Part shown: one piece after another, positions 13,426 to 28,023 of the stretch
Layout: every line of letters starts with the position of its first letter
How positions within the stretch are numbered: position 1 is the first letter of the stretch
From: Meconema thalassinum
Taxonomy: Eukaryota; Arthropoda; Insecta; Orthoptera; Tettigoniidae
Assembly (NCBI GenBank): GCA_946902985.2
Contig: OX336388.2
Span: forward strand, 1,698,149,978-1,698,213,977
Length of the DNA: 64,000 bases
Direction of reading: 5' to 3'
Notes under the pieces: model-generated
What the model was told of the DNA's origin: nothing
Databases searched by the model: none
What the model saw: only the letters and a program-made list of their open reading frames with translations
Position numbers and translations under genes: made by a program

Positions 13426-16400
13426 ACTAATTATGACAAGTAACTGTAATTTCGATACAAATTTTGCCAGGTAACTGTAACTTCGGTACTAATTATGACA
13501 GGTAACAGTAACTACGATACTTATTATGACAAGTAACTGAAACTTCGATACTAATTTTGACAGGTAACTGTAACTTCGTTACTAATTATGACAGGTAACA
13601 GTAACTTCGATACTAATCATGACAAGTAACTGTAACTTCGATACTAATTATGACAGGTAACTGTAACTTCCTTACTAATTATGACAAGTAACTGTAATTT
13701 CGATTCAAATTTTGGCAGGTAACTGTAACTTCGATACTAATTACTACAGGTAACAGTAACTTCGATACTAATTATGACATGTTACTGTAACATCGTTACT
13801 AATTATGTCAAGTAATTGTACCTTCGATACTAATTATGACATGTAACTGTAACTTCGATACTTATTATGACAGGTAACTGTAATTTCGATTAAAATTATG
13901 GCAGGTAACTGTAACTTCGATACTAATTATGACAGGTAACAGTAACTTCGATACTAATTATGACAAGTTACTGTAACATCGATACCAATTATGACAGGTA
14001 ACTGTATCTTCGTTACTAATTATGACATGTAACTGTAATTTCGATACAAATTATGGCAGGTAACTGTAACTTCGATACTAATTATGACAGGTAACAGTAA
14101 CTTCGATACTAATTATGGCAGGTAACTGTAACTTCGATACTAATTATGACAGGTAACAGTTACTTCGATACTAATTATGACAAGTAACTGTAACTTCGAT
14201 ACTTATTATGACAGGTAACTGTAACATCGTTACTAATTATGACAAGTAACTGTAATTTCGTTACAAATTATGGCAGGTAATTGTGATTTCGATACTAATT
14301 ATGACAGGTAACAGTAACTTCGATACTTATTATGACAAGTAACAGTAACTTCGATACTAATTATGACAAGTAACTGTAACTTCGATACTAATTATGACAG
14401 GTAACTGTAACTTCGTTACCAATTATGACAATTAATTGTAATTTCGATACAAATTTTGGCAGGTAAATCTAACTTCGATACTTATTATGACAAGTAACAG
14501 TAACTTCGATACTATTTATGACAAGTAACTGTAACTTCGATACTTATTATGACAGGTAACTGTAACTTCGTTACTAATTATGACAAGTAACTGTAACTTC
14601 GATACAAATTATGGCAGGTAACTGTTACTTCGATACTAATTACTACAGGTTACAGTAACTTCGATACTAATTATGACAGGTTACTGTAACATCGTTACTA
14701 ATTATGTCAAGTAATTGTAACTTCGATACTAATTATGACAAGTAACTGTAACTTCGATACTTATTATGACAGGTAACTGTAATTTCGATTAAAATTATGG
14801 CAGGTAACTGTAACTTCGATACTAATTATGACAGGTAACAGTAACTTCGATACTAATTATGACAAGTAACTATAACTTCGATACAAATTATGACAGGTAA
14901 CTGTAACTTCGCTACTAATTATGACAAGAAACTCTAACTTCGTTACTAATTATGACAAGTAACTGAAATTTCGATACAAATTATGGCAGGTAACAGTACC
15001 TTCGATACTAATTATGACAGGTAACTGTAACTTCGATACTAATTATGACAAGTAATTGTAACTTCGATACTAATTATGACAGGTAAATGTAACTTCGATA
15101 CTAATTATGACAAGTAACTGTAACTTCGATAATAATTATGACAGGTAACTGTAACTTCGATACTAATTACAACAGGTAACAGTAACTTCGATACTAATTA
15201 TGACAGGTTACTGTAACATCGTTACTAATTATGTCAAGTAATTGTAACTTCGATACTAATTATGACAAGTAACTGTAACTTCGTTACTAATTATGACAAG
15301 TAACTGTATCTTCGATACAAATTATGGCAGGTAACTGTAACTCCGATACTAATTACTACAGGTAACAGTAACTTCGATACTAATTATGACAGGTTACTGT
15401 AACATCGTTACTAATTATGTCAAGTAATTGTAACTTCGATACTAATTTTGACATGTAACTGTAACTTCGATACTTATTATGACAGGTAACTGTAATTTCG
15501 ATTAAAATTATGGCAGGTAACTGAAACTTCGATAATAATTATGACAGGTAACAGTAACTTCGATACTAATTAGGACAAGTAACTGTAATTTCGATACAAA
15601 TTTTGGCAGGTCACTGTAACTTCGATACTAATGATGACAGGTAACAGTAACTTCGATACTAATTATGACATGTAACTGTAACATCGATACCAATTATGAC
15701 AGGTAACTGTAACTTCGTTACTAATTATGACATGTAACTGTAATTTCGATACAAATTATGGCAGGTAACTGTTACTTCGATACTAATTATGACAGGTAAC
15801 AGTAACTTCGATACTAATTATGGCAGGTAACTGTAACTTCGATACTAATTATGACAGGTAACAGTTACTTCGATACTAATTATGACAGGTAACAGTAACT
15901 TCGATACTAATTATGACAAGTAACTGTAACTTCGTTACTAATTATGACAAGTAACTCTAATTTTGATAAAAAATTATGGCAGGTAACTGTAACTTCGATA
16001 CCAATTAATACAGGTAACAGTAACTTCGATACTAATTTTGACAGGTTACTGTACCATCGTTACTAATTTTGACAAGTAATTGTAACTTCGATACTAATTA
16101 AGACAAGTAACTGTAACTTCGGTACTTATTATGACAGGTAACTGTAACTTAATTACTAATTATGACAAGAAACTGTAACTTCGATACTAATGATGACAGG
16201 TAAATGTAACTTCGTTACTAATTATGACAAGTAACTGTAATTTCGATACAAATTATGGCAGGTAACTGTAACTTCGATACTAATTATGACAGGTAACTGT
16301 AACTTCGTTACTAATTATGACAAGTAACTGTAATTTCGTTTCAAATTTTGGCAGGTAACTGTAACTTCGATACTTATTATGACAGGTAACAGTAACTTCG

Positions 16401-17740
16401 ATACTAATTATGACAAGTAACTGTAACTTCGATACTAATTATGACAGGTAACTGTAACTTCGATACTAAATATGACAGGTAACTGTAACTTCGTTACTAA
16501 TTATGACAAGTAACTGTAATTTCGTTTCAAATTTTGGCAGGTAACTGTAACTTCGATACTAATTATGACAGGTAACTGTAACTTCGTTACTGATTATGAC
16601 AAGTAACTGTAATTTCGATACAAATTATGGCAGGTAACTGTAACTTCGATACTAATTTTGACAGGTAACAGCAACTTCGATACCAATTATGACAAGTAAC
16701 TATAACTTCGATAAAAATTATGACAGGTAACTGTAACTTCGATACTAATTATGACAAGAAACTCTAACTTCTTTACTAATTATGACAGGTAACTGTAACT
16801 TCGTAACTTATTATGACAAGTAACTGTAATTTCGATACAAATTAAGGCAGGTTACAGTAACATCGATACTAATAATGAAAGGTAACTGTATCTTCGATAC
16901 TAATCATGACAAGGAACTTTAATTTCGATACAAATTATGGCAGGTAACTGTAACTTCGATACTAATTGTGACAGGTAACAGTAACTTCGATACTAATTAT
17001 GACAAGTAACTATAACTTCGAATCAAATTATGACAGGTAACTGTAACTTCGATACTAATTATGACAAGAAACTCTAACTTCGTTACTAATTATGACAAGT
17101 AACTGTAATTTTGATAAAAAATTATGGTAGGTAACTGTAACTTCAATACTAATTATGACAGGTAACAGTAACTACGATGCTAATTATGACAGGTAACTGT
17201 AACTTCGTTACTAATTATCATAAGTAACTGTAACTTCGATACTAATTATGACAGGTAACAGTAACTTCGATACTTATTATGACAGGTAACTGTAATTTCG
17301 ATTAAAATTATGGCAGGTAACTGTAACTTCGATACTAATTATGACAGGTAACAGTAACTTCGATACTAATTATGACAAGTAACTGTAATTTCGATACAAA
17401 TTTTGGCAGGTAACTGTAACTTCGATACTAATTATGACAGGTAACAGTAACTTCGATACTAATTATGACAAGTAACTGTAACATCGATACCAATTATGAC
17501 AGGTAACTGTAACTTCGTTACTAATTATGACATGTAACTGTAATTTCGATACAAATTATGGCAGGTAACTGTAACTTCGATACTAATTATGACAGGTAAC
17601 AGTAACTTCGATACTAATTATGGCAGGTAACTGAAACTTCGATACTAATTATGACAGGTAACAGTTACTTCGATACTAATTATGACAGGTAACAGTAACT
17701 TCGATACTAATTATGACAAGTAACTGTAACTTCGTTACTA

Positions 17741-17774
17741 ATTATGACAAGAAACTCTAATTTTGATAAAAAAA
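17741..17774 (+). repeat. 34-bp monomer with an 8-A run
   Basis: The next monomer starts 34 bases after this one, because the A-run after TTTTGAT holds eight A. Other copies of the same class hold five to seven. The length spread is what slippage at a homopolymer would give, though base-calling error in the source reads would look the same. Confidence 0.8.
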
Positions 17775-18767
17775 ATTATGGCAGGTAACTGTAACATCGA
17801 TACTAATTAATACAGGTAACAGTAACTTCGATACTAATTATGACAGGTTACTGTAACATCGTTACTAATTATGACAAGTAATTGTAGCTTCGATACTAAT
17901 TATGACAAGTAACTGTAACTTCGATACTTATTATGACAGGTAACTGTAATTTCGATTAAAATTATGGCAGGTAACTGAAACTTCGATACTAATTATGACA
18001 GGTAACAGTAACTTCGATACTAATTATGACAAGTAACTTTAATTTCGATACAAATTTTGATAGGTAACTGTAACTTCGATACTAATGATGACAGGTAACA
18101 GTAACTTCGATACTAATTATGACATGTAACTGTAACATCGATACCAATTATGACAGGTAACTGTAACTTCGTTACTAATTATGACATGTAACTGTAATTT
18201 CGATACAAATTATGGCAGGTAACTGTAACTTCGATACTAATTATGACAGGTAACAGTAACTTCGATACTAATTATGGCAGGTAACTGTAACTTCGATACT
18301 AATTATGACAGGTAACAGTTACTTCGATACTAATTATGACAGGTAACAGTAACTTCGATACTAATTATGACAAGTAACTGTAACTTCGTTACTAATTATG
18401 ACAAGTAACTCTAATTTTGATAAAAAATTATGGCAGGTAACTGTAACTTCGATACCAATTAATACAGGTAACAGTAACTTCGATACTAATTATGACAGGT
18501 TACTGTAACATCGTTACTAATTTTGACAAGAAATTGTAACTTCGATATTAATTATGACAAGTAACTGTAACTTCGGTACTTATTATGACAGGTAACTGTA
18601 ACTTAATTACTAATTATGACAAGAAACTGTAACTTCGATACTAATTATGACAAGTAAATGTAACTTCGATACTAATTATGACAAGTAACTGTAACTTCGA
18701 TACTAATTATGACATGTAACTGTAACTTCGATACTAATTATGACAGGTAACAGTAACTTCGATATTA

Positions 18768-18797
18768 ATTATGACAAGTTACAGTAACTCGATACTA
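18768..18797 (+). repeat. 30-bp monomer, one T lost
   Basis: The monomer reads GTAACTCGATAC where neighbours read GTAACTTCGATAC, so one T of the TT before the CpG is missing and the period is 30 for one step. The corresponding monomer in the first long block, near 9.39 kb, has both T. The loss is therefore later than the long-block duplication, or a sequencing error. Confidence 0.8.
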
Positions 18798-20755
18798 ATT
18801 ATGACAAGTAACTGTAATTTCGATACTAATTATGACAGGCAACTGTAACTTCGTTACTAATTATGATAGGTAACAGTAACTTCGATACTAATCATGACAA
18901 GTAACTGTAACTTCGATACTAATTATGACAGGTAACTGTAACTTCCTTACTAATTATGACAAGTAACTGTAATTTCGATTCAAATTTTGGCAGGTAACTG
19001 TAACTTCGATACTTATCATGACAGGTAACAGTAACTTCGATACTAATTATGACATGTAACTGTAACTTCGATACTAATTATGACAGGTGACTGTAACTTC
19101 AATACTAAATATGACAGGTAACTGTAACTTCGTTACTAATTATGACAAGTAACTGTAATTTCGTTTCAAATTTTGGCAGGTAACTGTAACTTCGATACTA
19201 ATTATGACAGGTAACTGTAACTTCGTTACTAATTATGACAAGTAACTGTAATTTCGATACAAATTATGGCAGGTAACTGTAACTTCGATACTAATTATGA
19301 CAGGTAACAGCAACTTCGATACCAATTATGGCAAGTAACTATAACTTCGATACAAATTATGACAGGTAACTGTAACTTCGATACTAATTATGACAAGAAA
19401 CTCTGACTTGTTTACTAATTATGACAAGTAACTGTAATTTTGATAAAAAATTATTGTAGGTAACTGTAACTTCAATACTAATTATGACAGGTAACAGTAA
19501 CGTCGATACTAATTATGACAGGTAACTGTAACTTCGTTACTTATTATGACAAGTAACTTTAATTTCGATACTAATTATGGCAGGTTACTGTAACTTCGTT
19601 ACTAATTATGACAAGTCCCTGTAATTTCGATTCAAATTTTGGCAGGTAACTGTAACTTCGATACTTATTATGACAGGTAACAGTAACTTCGATACTAATT
19701 ATGACAAGTAACTGTAACGTCGATACTAATTATGACAGGTAACTGTAACTTCGATACTAAATATGACAGGTAACTGTAACTTCGTTACTAATTATGACAA
19801 GTAACTGTAATTTCGATACAAATTTTGGCAGGTAACTGTAACTTCGATACTAATGATGACAGGTGACAGTAACTTCGATACTAATTATTACAAGTAACTG
19901 TAACATCGATACCAATTATGACAGGTAACTGTAACTTCGTTACTAATTATGACATGTAACTGTAATTTCGATACAAATTATGGCAGGTAACTGTAACTTC
20001 GATACTAATTATGACAGGTAACAGTAACTTCGATACTAATTATGGCAGGTAACTGTAACTTCGATACTAATTATGACAGGTAACAGTTACTTCGATACTA
20101 ATTATGACAGGTAACAGTAACTTCGATACTAATTATGACAAGTAACTGTAACTTCGTTACTAATTATGACAAGAAACTCTAATTTTGATAAAAAATTATG
20201 GCAGGTAACTGTAACTTCGATACTAATTATGACAGGTAACAGTAACTTCGATACTAATTATGGCAGGTAACTGTAACTTCGATACTAATTATGACAGGTA
20301 ACAGTTACTTCGATACTAATTATGACAGGTAAATGTAACTTCGATACTAATTATGACAAGTAACTGTAACTTCGATACTTATTATGACAAGTAACTGTAA
20401 CTTCGATACTAATTATGACAGGTAACAGTAACTTCGATATTAATTATGACAAGTAACAGTAACTTCGATACTAATTATGACAAGTAACTGTAATTTCGAT
20501 ACAAATTTTGGCAGGTAACTGTAACTTCGATACTAATTATGACAGGTAACAGTAACTTCGATACTAATTAGGACAAGTAACAGTAACTTCGATACTAATT
20601 ATGACAGGTAACTGTAACTTCGATACTAATTATGACAAGTAACTTTAATTTCGATACTCATTATGCTAGGTAACTGTAACTTCGATACTAATTATGACAA
20701 GTAACTGTAACTTCGATACTTATTATGACGGGTAACTGTAACTTCGATACTAATT

Positions 20756-22590
20756 ATGACAGGTGACTGTAACTTCAATACTAAATATGACAGGTAACTG
20801 TAACTTCGTTACTAATTATGACAAGTAACTGTAATTTCGTTTCAAATTTTGGCAGGTAACTGTAAATTCGATACTAATTATGACAGGTAACTGTAACTTC
20901 GTTACTAATTATGACAAGTAACTGTAATTTCGATACAAATTATGGCAGGTAACTGTAACTTCGATACTAATTATGACAGGTAACAGCAACTTCGATACCA
21001 ATTATGGCAAGTAACTATAACTTCGATACAAATTATGACAGGTAACTGTAACTTCGATACTAATTATGACAAGAAACTCTAACTTCTTTACTAATTATGA
21101 CAAGTAACTGTAATTTTGATAAAAAATTATTGTAGGTAACTGTAACTTCAATACTAATTATGACAGGTAACAGTAACGTCGATACTAATTATGACAGGTA
21201 ACTGTAACTTCGTTACTTATTATGACAAGTAACTTTAATTTCGATACTAATTATGGCAGGTTACTGTAACTTCGTTACTAATTATGACAAGTCCCTGTAA
21301 TTTCGATTCAAATTTTGGCAGGTAACTGTAACTTCGATACTTATTATGACAGGTAACAGTAACTTCGATACTAATTATGACAAGTAACTGTAACTTCGAT
21401 ACTAATTATGACAGGTAACTGTAACTTCGATACTAAATATGACAGGTAACTGTAACTTCGTTACTAATTATGACAAGTAACTGTAATTTCGTTTCAAATT
21501 TTGGCAGGTAACTGTAACTTCGATACTAATGATGACAGGTAACAGTAACTTCGATACTAATTATGACAAGTAACTGTAACATCGATACCAATTATGGCAG
21601 GTAACTGTAACTTCGTTACTAATTATGACATGTAACTGTAATTTCGATACAAATTATGGCAGGTAACTGTAACTTCGATACTAATTATGACAGGTAACAG
21701 TAACTTCGATATTAATTATGACAGGTAAAAAAAACTACGATACTAATTATGACAAGTAACTGTAACTTCGATACTAATTATGACAGGTAACTGTAACTTC
21801 GTAACTTATTATCACAAGTAACTGTAATTTCGATACAAATTATGGCAGGTTACAGTAACTTCGATACTAATTATGACAGGTAACTGTATCTTCGATACTA
21901 ATCATGACAAGGAACTGTAATTTCGATACAAATTATGGCAGGTAACTGTAACTTCGATACTTATTGTGACAGGTAACAGTAACTTCGATACTAATTATGA
22001 CAAGTAACTGTAATTTCGATACAAGTTTTGGCAGGTAACTGTAACTTCGATACTAATTATGACAGGTAACAGTAACATCGATACTAATTATGACATGTAA
22101 CTGTAACATCGATACCAATTATGACAGGTAACTGTAACATCGTTACTAATTATGACATGTACCTGTAATTTCGATACAAATTATGGCAGGTAACTGTAAC
22201 TTCGATACTAATTATGACTGGTAACAGTAACTTTGATACTAATTATGGCAGGTAACTGTAACTTCGATACTAATTATGACAGGTAACAGTTACTTCGATA
22301 CTAATTATGACAGGTAACAGTAACTTCGATACTAATTATGACAAGTAACTGTAACTTCGTTACTAATTATGACAAGAAACTCTAATTTTGATAAAAAATT
22401 ATGGCAGGTAACTGTAACTTCGATACTAATTATGACAGGTAACAGTAACTTCGATACTAATTATGGCAGGTAACTGTAACTTCGATACTAATTATGACAG
22501 GTAACAGTTACTTCGATACTAATTATGACAGGTAAATGTAACTTCGATACTAATTATGACAAGTAACTGTAACTTCGATACTTATTATGA
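20756..22590 (+). repeat. Tandem copy of 19.08-20.4 kb at offset 1,676, with a 527-bp insertion
   Basis: AGGTGACTG lies at 19,085 and 20,761, CAGCAAC at 19,308 and 20,984, TGTAGG at 19,455 and 21,131, and GATGACAGG at 19,855 and 21,531, all 1,676 bp apart (54 monomers plus 2 bases). The match breaks at about 21,717. It resumes with CAGTTAC at 20,084 and 22,287, offset 2,203. The difference, 527 bp, is exactly 17 monomers. The inserted stretch (about 21.72-22.24 kb, starting with an AGGTAAAAAAAAC variant) resembles 16.8-17.05 kb, including the TTCGTAACTTATTAT and GGTTACAG types, so it seems to have come from elsewhere in the same array. Confidence 0.75.
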
Positions 22591-24609
22591 CAAGTAACTG
22601 TAATTTCGTTACAAATTATGGCAGGTAATTGTGATTTCGATACTAATTATGACAGGTAACAGTAACTTCGATACTAATTATGACAAGTAACAGTAACTTC
22701 GATACTAATTATGACAAGTAACTGTAACTTCGATACTAATTATGACAGGTAACTGTAACTTCGTTACTAATTATGACAATTAATTGTAATTTCGATACAA
22801 ATTTTGGCAGGTAAATCTAACTTCGATACTTATTATGACAGGTAACAGTAACTTCGATACTAATTATGACAAGTAACTGTAACTTCGATACTAATTATGA
22901 CAGGTAACTGTAACTTCGTTACTAATTATGACAAGTAACTGTAACATCGATACAAATTATGGCAGTTTACTGTAACTTCGATACTAATTACTACAGGTTA
23001 CAGTAACTTCGATACTAATTATGACAGGTAACTGTAACTTCGTTACTAATTATGACAATTAATTGTAATTTCGATACAAATTTTGGCAGGTAAATCTAAC
23101 TTCGATACTTATTATGACAGGTAACAGTAACTTCGATACTAATTATGACAAGTAACTGTAACTTCGATACTAATTATGACAGGTAACTGTAACTTCGTTA
23201 CTAATTATGTCAAGTAATTGTAACTTCGATACTAATTATGACAAGTAACTGTAACTTCGATACTTATTATGACAGGTAACTGTAATTTCGATTAAAATTA
23301 TGGCAGGTAACTGTAACTTCGATACTAATTATGACAGGTAACAGTAACTTCGATACTAATTATGACAAGTAACTATAACTTCGATACAAATTATGACAAG
23401 TAACTGTAACTTCGATACTAATTATGACAAGAAACTCTAACTTCGTTACTAATTATGACAAGTAACTGAAATTTCGATACAAATTATGGCAGGTAAAAGT
23501 ACCTTCGATACTAATTATGACAGGTAACTGTAACTTTGATACTAATTATGACAAGTAATTGTAACTTCGATACTAATTATGACAGGTAAATGTAACTTCG
23601 ATACTAATTATGACATGTAACTGTAACTTCGATACTAATTATGACAGGTAACTGTAACTTCGATACTAATTATGACAGGTAACAATAACTTCGATACTAA
23701 TTATGACATGTAACTGTAATTTCGATACAAATTTTGGCAGGTAACTGTAACTTCGATACTAATTATGACAGGTAACAGTAATTTCGAAACTAATTATAAC
23801 AAGTAACTGTAACTTCGATACTAATTATGACAGGTAACTGTAACTTCGATACTAATTATGACAAGTAACTTTAATTTCGATACTAATTATGGTAGGTAAC
23901 TGTAACTTCGATACTAATTATATCAGGTAACAGTAACTTCGATACTTATTATGACAAGTAACTGTAACTTCGATACTAATTATGACAGGTCACTGTAACT
24001 TCGATACTAATTATGACAAGTAATTGTAACTTCGATACTAATTATGACAGGTAAATGTAACTTCGATACTAATTATGACAAGTAACTGTAACTTCGATAC
24101 TAATTATGACAGGTAACTGTAACTTCGATACTAATTATGACAGGTAACAATAACTTCGATACTAATTATGACAAGTAACTATAATTTCGATACAAATTTT
24201 GGCAGGTAACTGTAACATCGATTCTAATTGTGACAGGTAACAGTAACTTCGATACTAATTATGACAAGTAACTGTAACTTTGATACCAATTATGACAGGT
24301 AACTGTAACTTCGTTACTAATTATGACATGTAACTGTAACTTCGATACAAATTATGGCAGGTAACTGTAAATTCGATACTAATTACAACAGGTAACAGTA
24401 ACTTCGATACTAATTAAGACAGGTTACTGTAACATCGTTACTAATTATGTCAAGTAATTGTAACTTCGATATTAATTATGACAAGTAACTGTAACTTCGT
24501 TACTAATTATGACAAGTAGCTGTAACTTCGATACAAATTATGGCAGGTAACTGTAACTTCGATACTAATTACTACAGGTAACAGTAACTTCGATACTAAT
24601 TATGACAGG
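22591..24609 (+). repeat. Third, partial copy of the long block
   Basis: AATTGTGATT at 14,279 and 22,627 and AATTAATTG at 14,430 and 22,778 give an offset of 8,348 between this segment and the second long block. Later the offset grows to 9,216 (ATTTTGACAT at 15,445 and 24,661), a rise of 868 bp or 28 monomers. One such gain is plain: AATTAATTG recurs at 22,778 and 23,057, exactly 279 bp (9 monomers) apart. The segment has no A-run monomers, like the matching parts at 3.7-6.6 and 13.4-15.9 kb. It runs into the 3,414-bp pair without any unique sequence. Confidence 0.7.
22778..23335 (+). repeat. 279-bp local tandem duplication (9 monomers)
   Basis: The rare AATTAATTG monomer and those after it (TTTTGGCAGG, TAAATCTAAC, CTTATTATG) are found at 22,778 and again at 23,057, exactly nine monomers on. 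The single-copy forms at 4,721 and 14,430 show the original state. The outer limits are approximate. Confidence 0.75.
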
Positions 24610-27600
24610 TTACTGTAACATCGTTACTAATTATGTCAAGTAATTGTAACTTCGATACTAATTTTGACATGTAACTGTAACTTCGATACTTATTATGACA
24701 GGTAAATGTAATTTCGATTAAAATTATGGCAGGTAACTGAAACTTCGATACTAATTATGACAGGTAACAGTAACTTCGATACTAATTATGACAAGTAACT
24801 GTAATTTCGATACAAATTTTGGCAGGTAACTGTAACTTCGATACTAATGATGACAGGTAACAGTAACTTCGATACTTATTATGACATGTAACTGTAACAT
24901 CGTTACCAATTATGACAGGTAACTGTAACTTCGTTACTAATTATGACATGTAACTGTAATTTCGATACAAATTATGGCAGGTAACTGTAACTTCGATACT
25001 AATTATGACAGGTAACAGTAACTTCGATACTAATTATGGCAGGTAATTGTAACTTCGATACTAATTATGACAGGTAACAGTTACTTCGATACTAATTATG
25101 ACAGGTAACAGTAACTTCGATACTAATTATGACAAGTAACTGTAACTTCGTTACTAATTATGACAAGTAACTCTAATTTTGATAAAAAATTATGGCAGGT
25201 AACTGTAACTTCGATACCAATTAATACAGGTAACAGTATCTTCGATACTAATTATGACAAGTAACTGTAACATCGATACTAATTATGACAGGTAACTGTA
25301 ACTTCGATACTAAATATGACAGGTAACTGTAACTTCGTTACTAATTATGACAAGTAACTGTAATTTCGTTTCAAATTTTGGCAGGTAACTGTAACTTCGA
25401 TACTAATTATGACAGGTAACAGTAACTTCGATACTAATTATGACAAGTAACTGTAACATCGATACTAATTATGACAGGTAACAGTAACTACGATACTTAT
25501 TATGACAAGTAACTGTAACATCGATACTAATTATGACAGGTAACTGTAACTTCGTTACTAATTATGATAGGTAACAGTAACATCGATACTAATTATGACA
25601 GGTAACTGTAACTTCGTTACTAATTATGACAAGTAACTGTAATTTCGATATAAATTATGGCAGGTAACTGTAACTTCGATGCTAATTATGACAGGTAACA
25701 GCAACTTCGATACTAATTATGACAAGTAACTCTAACTTCGATACAAATTATGACAGGTAACTGTAACTTCGATACTAATTAGGACAAGAAACTCTAACTT
25801 CGTTACTAATTATGACAAGTAACTGTAATTTTGTAAAAAAATTATTGTAGGTAACTGTAACTTCAATACTAATTATGACAGGTAACAGTAACTTCGATAA
25901 TAATTATGACAGGTAACAGTAACTACGATACCAATTATGACAAGTAACTGTAACTTCGATACTAATTATGACAGGTAACTGTAATTTCGTAACTTATTAT
26001 GACAAGTAACTGTAATTTCGATACAAATTATGGCAGGTTACAGTAATTTCGATACTAATTATGACAGGTAACTGTAACTTCGATACTAATCATGACAAGG
26101 AACTGTAATTTCGATACAAATTATGGCAGGTAACTGTAACTTCGATACGAATTGTGACAGGTAACAGTAACTTCGATACTAATTATGACAAGCAACTATA
26201 ACTTTGAATCAAATTATGACAGGTAACTGTAACTTCGATACTAATTATGACAAGAAACTCTAACTTCGTTACTAATTATGACAAGTAACTGTAATTTTGA
26301 TAAAAAATTATGGTAGGTAACTGTAACTTCAATACTAATTATGACAGGTAAGAGTAACTTCGATACTAATTATGACAGGTAACTGTAACTTCGTTACTAA
26401 TTATCATCCGTAACTGTAACTTCGATACTAATTATGACAGGTAACAGTAACTTCGATACTTATTATGACAGGTAACTGTACTCTCGATTAAAATTATGGC
26501 AGGTAACTGTAACTTCGATGATAATTATGACAGGTAACAGTAACTTCGATACTAATTATGACAAGTAACTGTAATTTCGATACAAATTTTGGCAGGTAAC
26601 TGTAACTTCGATACTAATTATGACAGGTAACAGTAACTTCGATACTAATTATGACAAGTAACTGTAACATCGATACCAATTACGACAGGTAACTGTAACT
26701 TCGTTACTAATTATGACATGTAACTGTAATTTCGATACAAATTATGGCAGGTAACTGTAACTTCGATACTAATTATGACAGGTAACAGTAACATCGATAC
26801 TAATTATGGCAGGTAACTGTAACTTCGATACTAATTATGACAGGTAACAGTTACTTCGATACTAATTATGACAGGTAACAGTAACATCGATACTAATTAT
26901 GACAAGTAACTGTAACTTCGTTACTAATTATGACAGGTAACTCTAATTTTGATAAAAAATTATGGCAGGTAACTGTAACTTCGATACTAATTAATACAGG
27001 TAACAGTAACTTCGATACTAATTATGACAGGTTACTGTAACATCGTTACTAATTATGACAAGTAATTGTAACTTCGATACTAATTATGACAAGTAACTGT
27101 AACTTCGATACTTATTATGACAGGTAACTGTAACTTAATTACTAATTATGACAAGAAACTGTAACTTCGATACTAATTATGTCAGGTAAATGTAACTTCG
27201 ATACTAATTATGACAAGTAACTGTAACTTCGATACTTATTATGACAAGTAAATGTAACTTCGATACGAATTATGACAGGTAACAGTAACTTCGATATTAA
27301 TTATGACAAGTAACAGTAACTTCGATACTAATTATGACAAGTAACTGTAATTTCGAAACTAATTTTGGCAGGTAACTGTAACTTCGATACTTATTATGAC
27401 AGGTAACAGTAACTTCGATACTAATTATGACAAGTAACTGTAACTTCGATACTAATTATGACAGGTAACTGTAACTTCGATACTAATTATGACAGGTAAC
27501 TGTAACTTCGTTACTAATTATGACTAGTAACTGTAATTTCGATTCAAATTTTGGCAGGTAACTGTAACTTCGATACTAATTATGACAGGTAACTGTAACT

Positions 27601-28023
27601 TCGTTACTAATTATGACAAGTAACTGTAATTTCGATACAAATTTTGGCAGGTAACTGTAACTTCGATACTAATTATGACAGGTAACAGTAACTACGATAC
27701 TTATTATGACAAGTAACTGTAACTTCGATACTAATTATGACAGGTAACTGAAACTTCGTTACTAATTATGACAGGTAACAGTAACTTCGATACTAATCAT
27801 GACAAGTAACTGTAACTTCGATAACAATTATGACAGGTAACTGCAACTTCCTTACTATTTATGACAAGTAACTGTAATTTCGATTCAAATTTTGCTAGGT
27901 AACTGTAACTTCGATACTTATTATGACAGGTAACAGTAACTTCGATACTAATTATGACAAGTAACTGTAAACTCGATACTAATTATGACAGGTAACTGTA
28001 ACTTCGATACTAATTAAGACAGG
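24610..28023 (+). repeat. 3,414-bp higher-order unit, copy 1 of a near-perfect tandem pair
   Basis: This unit is followed at once by a second copy. Markers 3,414 bp apart: ATTTTGACAT at 24,661 and 28,075, TGTAG after the A-run at 25,846 and 29,260, and the rare TTATCATCCG at 26,401 and 29,815. Line by line the two copies show only a few single-base differences, for example GTATCTTCG near 25,236 against GTAACTTCG in copy 2. This is the closest long match I noticed in the window and so probably among the most recent duplications. The length equals 110 monomers plus four bases, which the 32-bp A-run monomers can explain. Sequence before 24,610 does not match sequence before 28,024, which fixes the left edge. 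Confidence 0.85.

Larger units (their letters stand above)
13426..20755 (+). repeat. Long block, copy 2 (about 7.33 kb)
   Basis: This is the second copy of 3,655-12,005, in the same order and orientation. It is about 1 kb shorter. One clear difference is the single unit where copy 1 has a 651-bp duplication; others are gains and losses of whole monomers, for instance a net gain of six near 14.5-15.0 kb and a large net loss between there and 15.96 kb. It holds a 34-bp A-run monomer (17,741-17,774) and a 30-bp monomer missing one T (18,768-18,797). The right edge is clear: at about 20,756 the sequence stops following copy 1 and returns to the type seen at 19,085. Confidence 0.8.
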
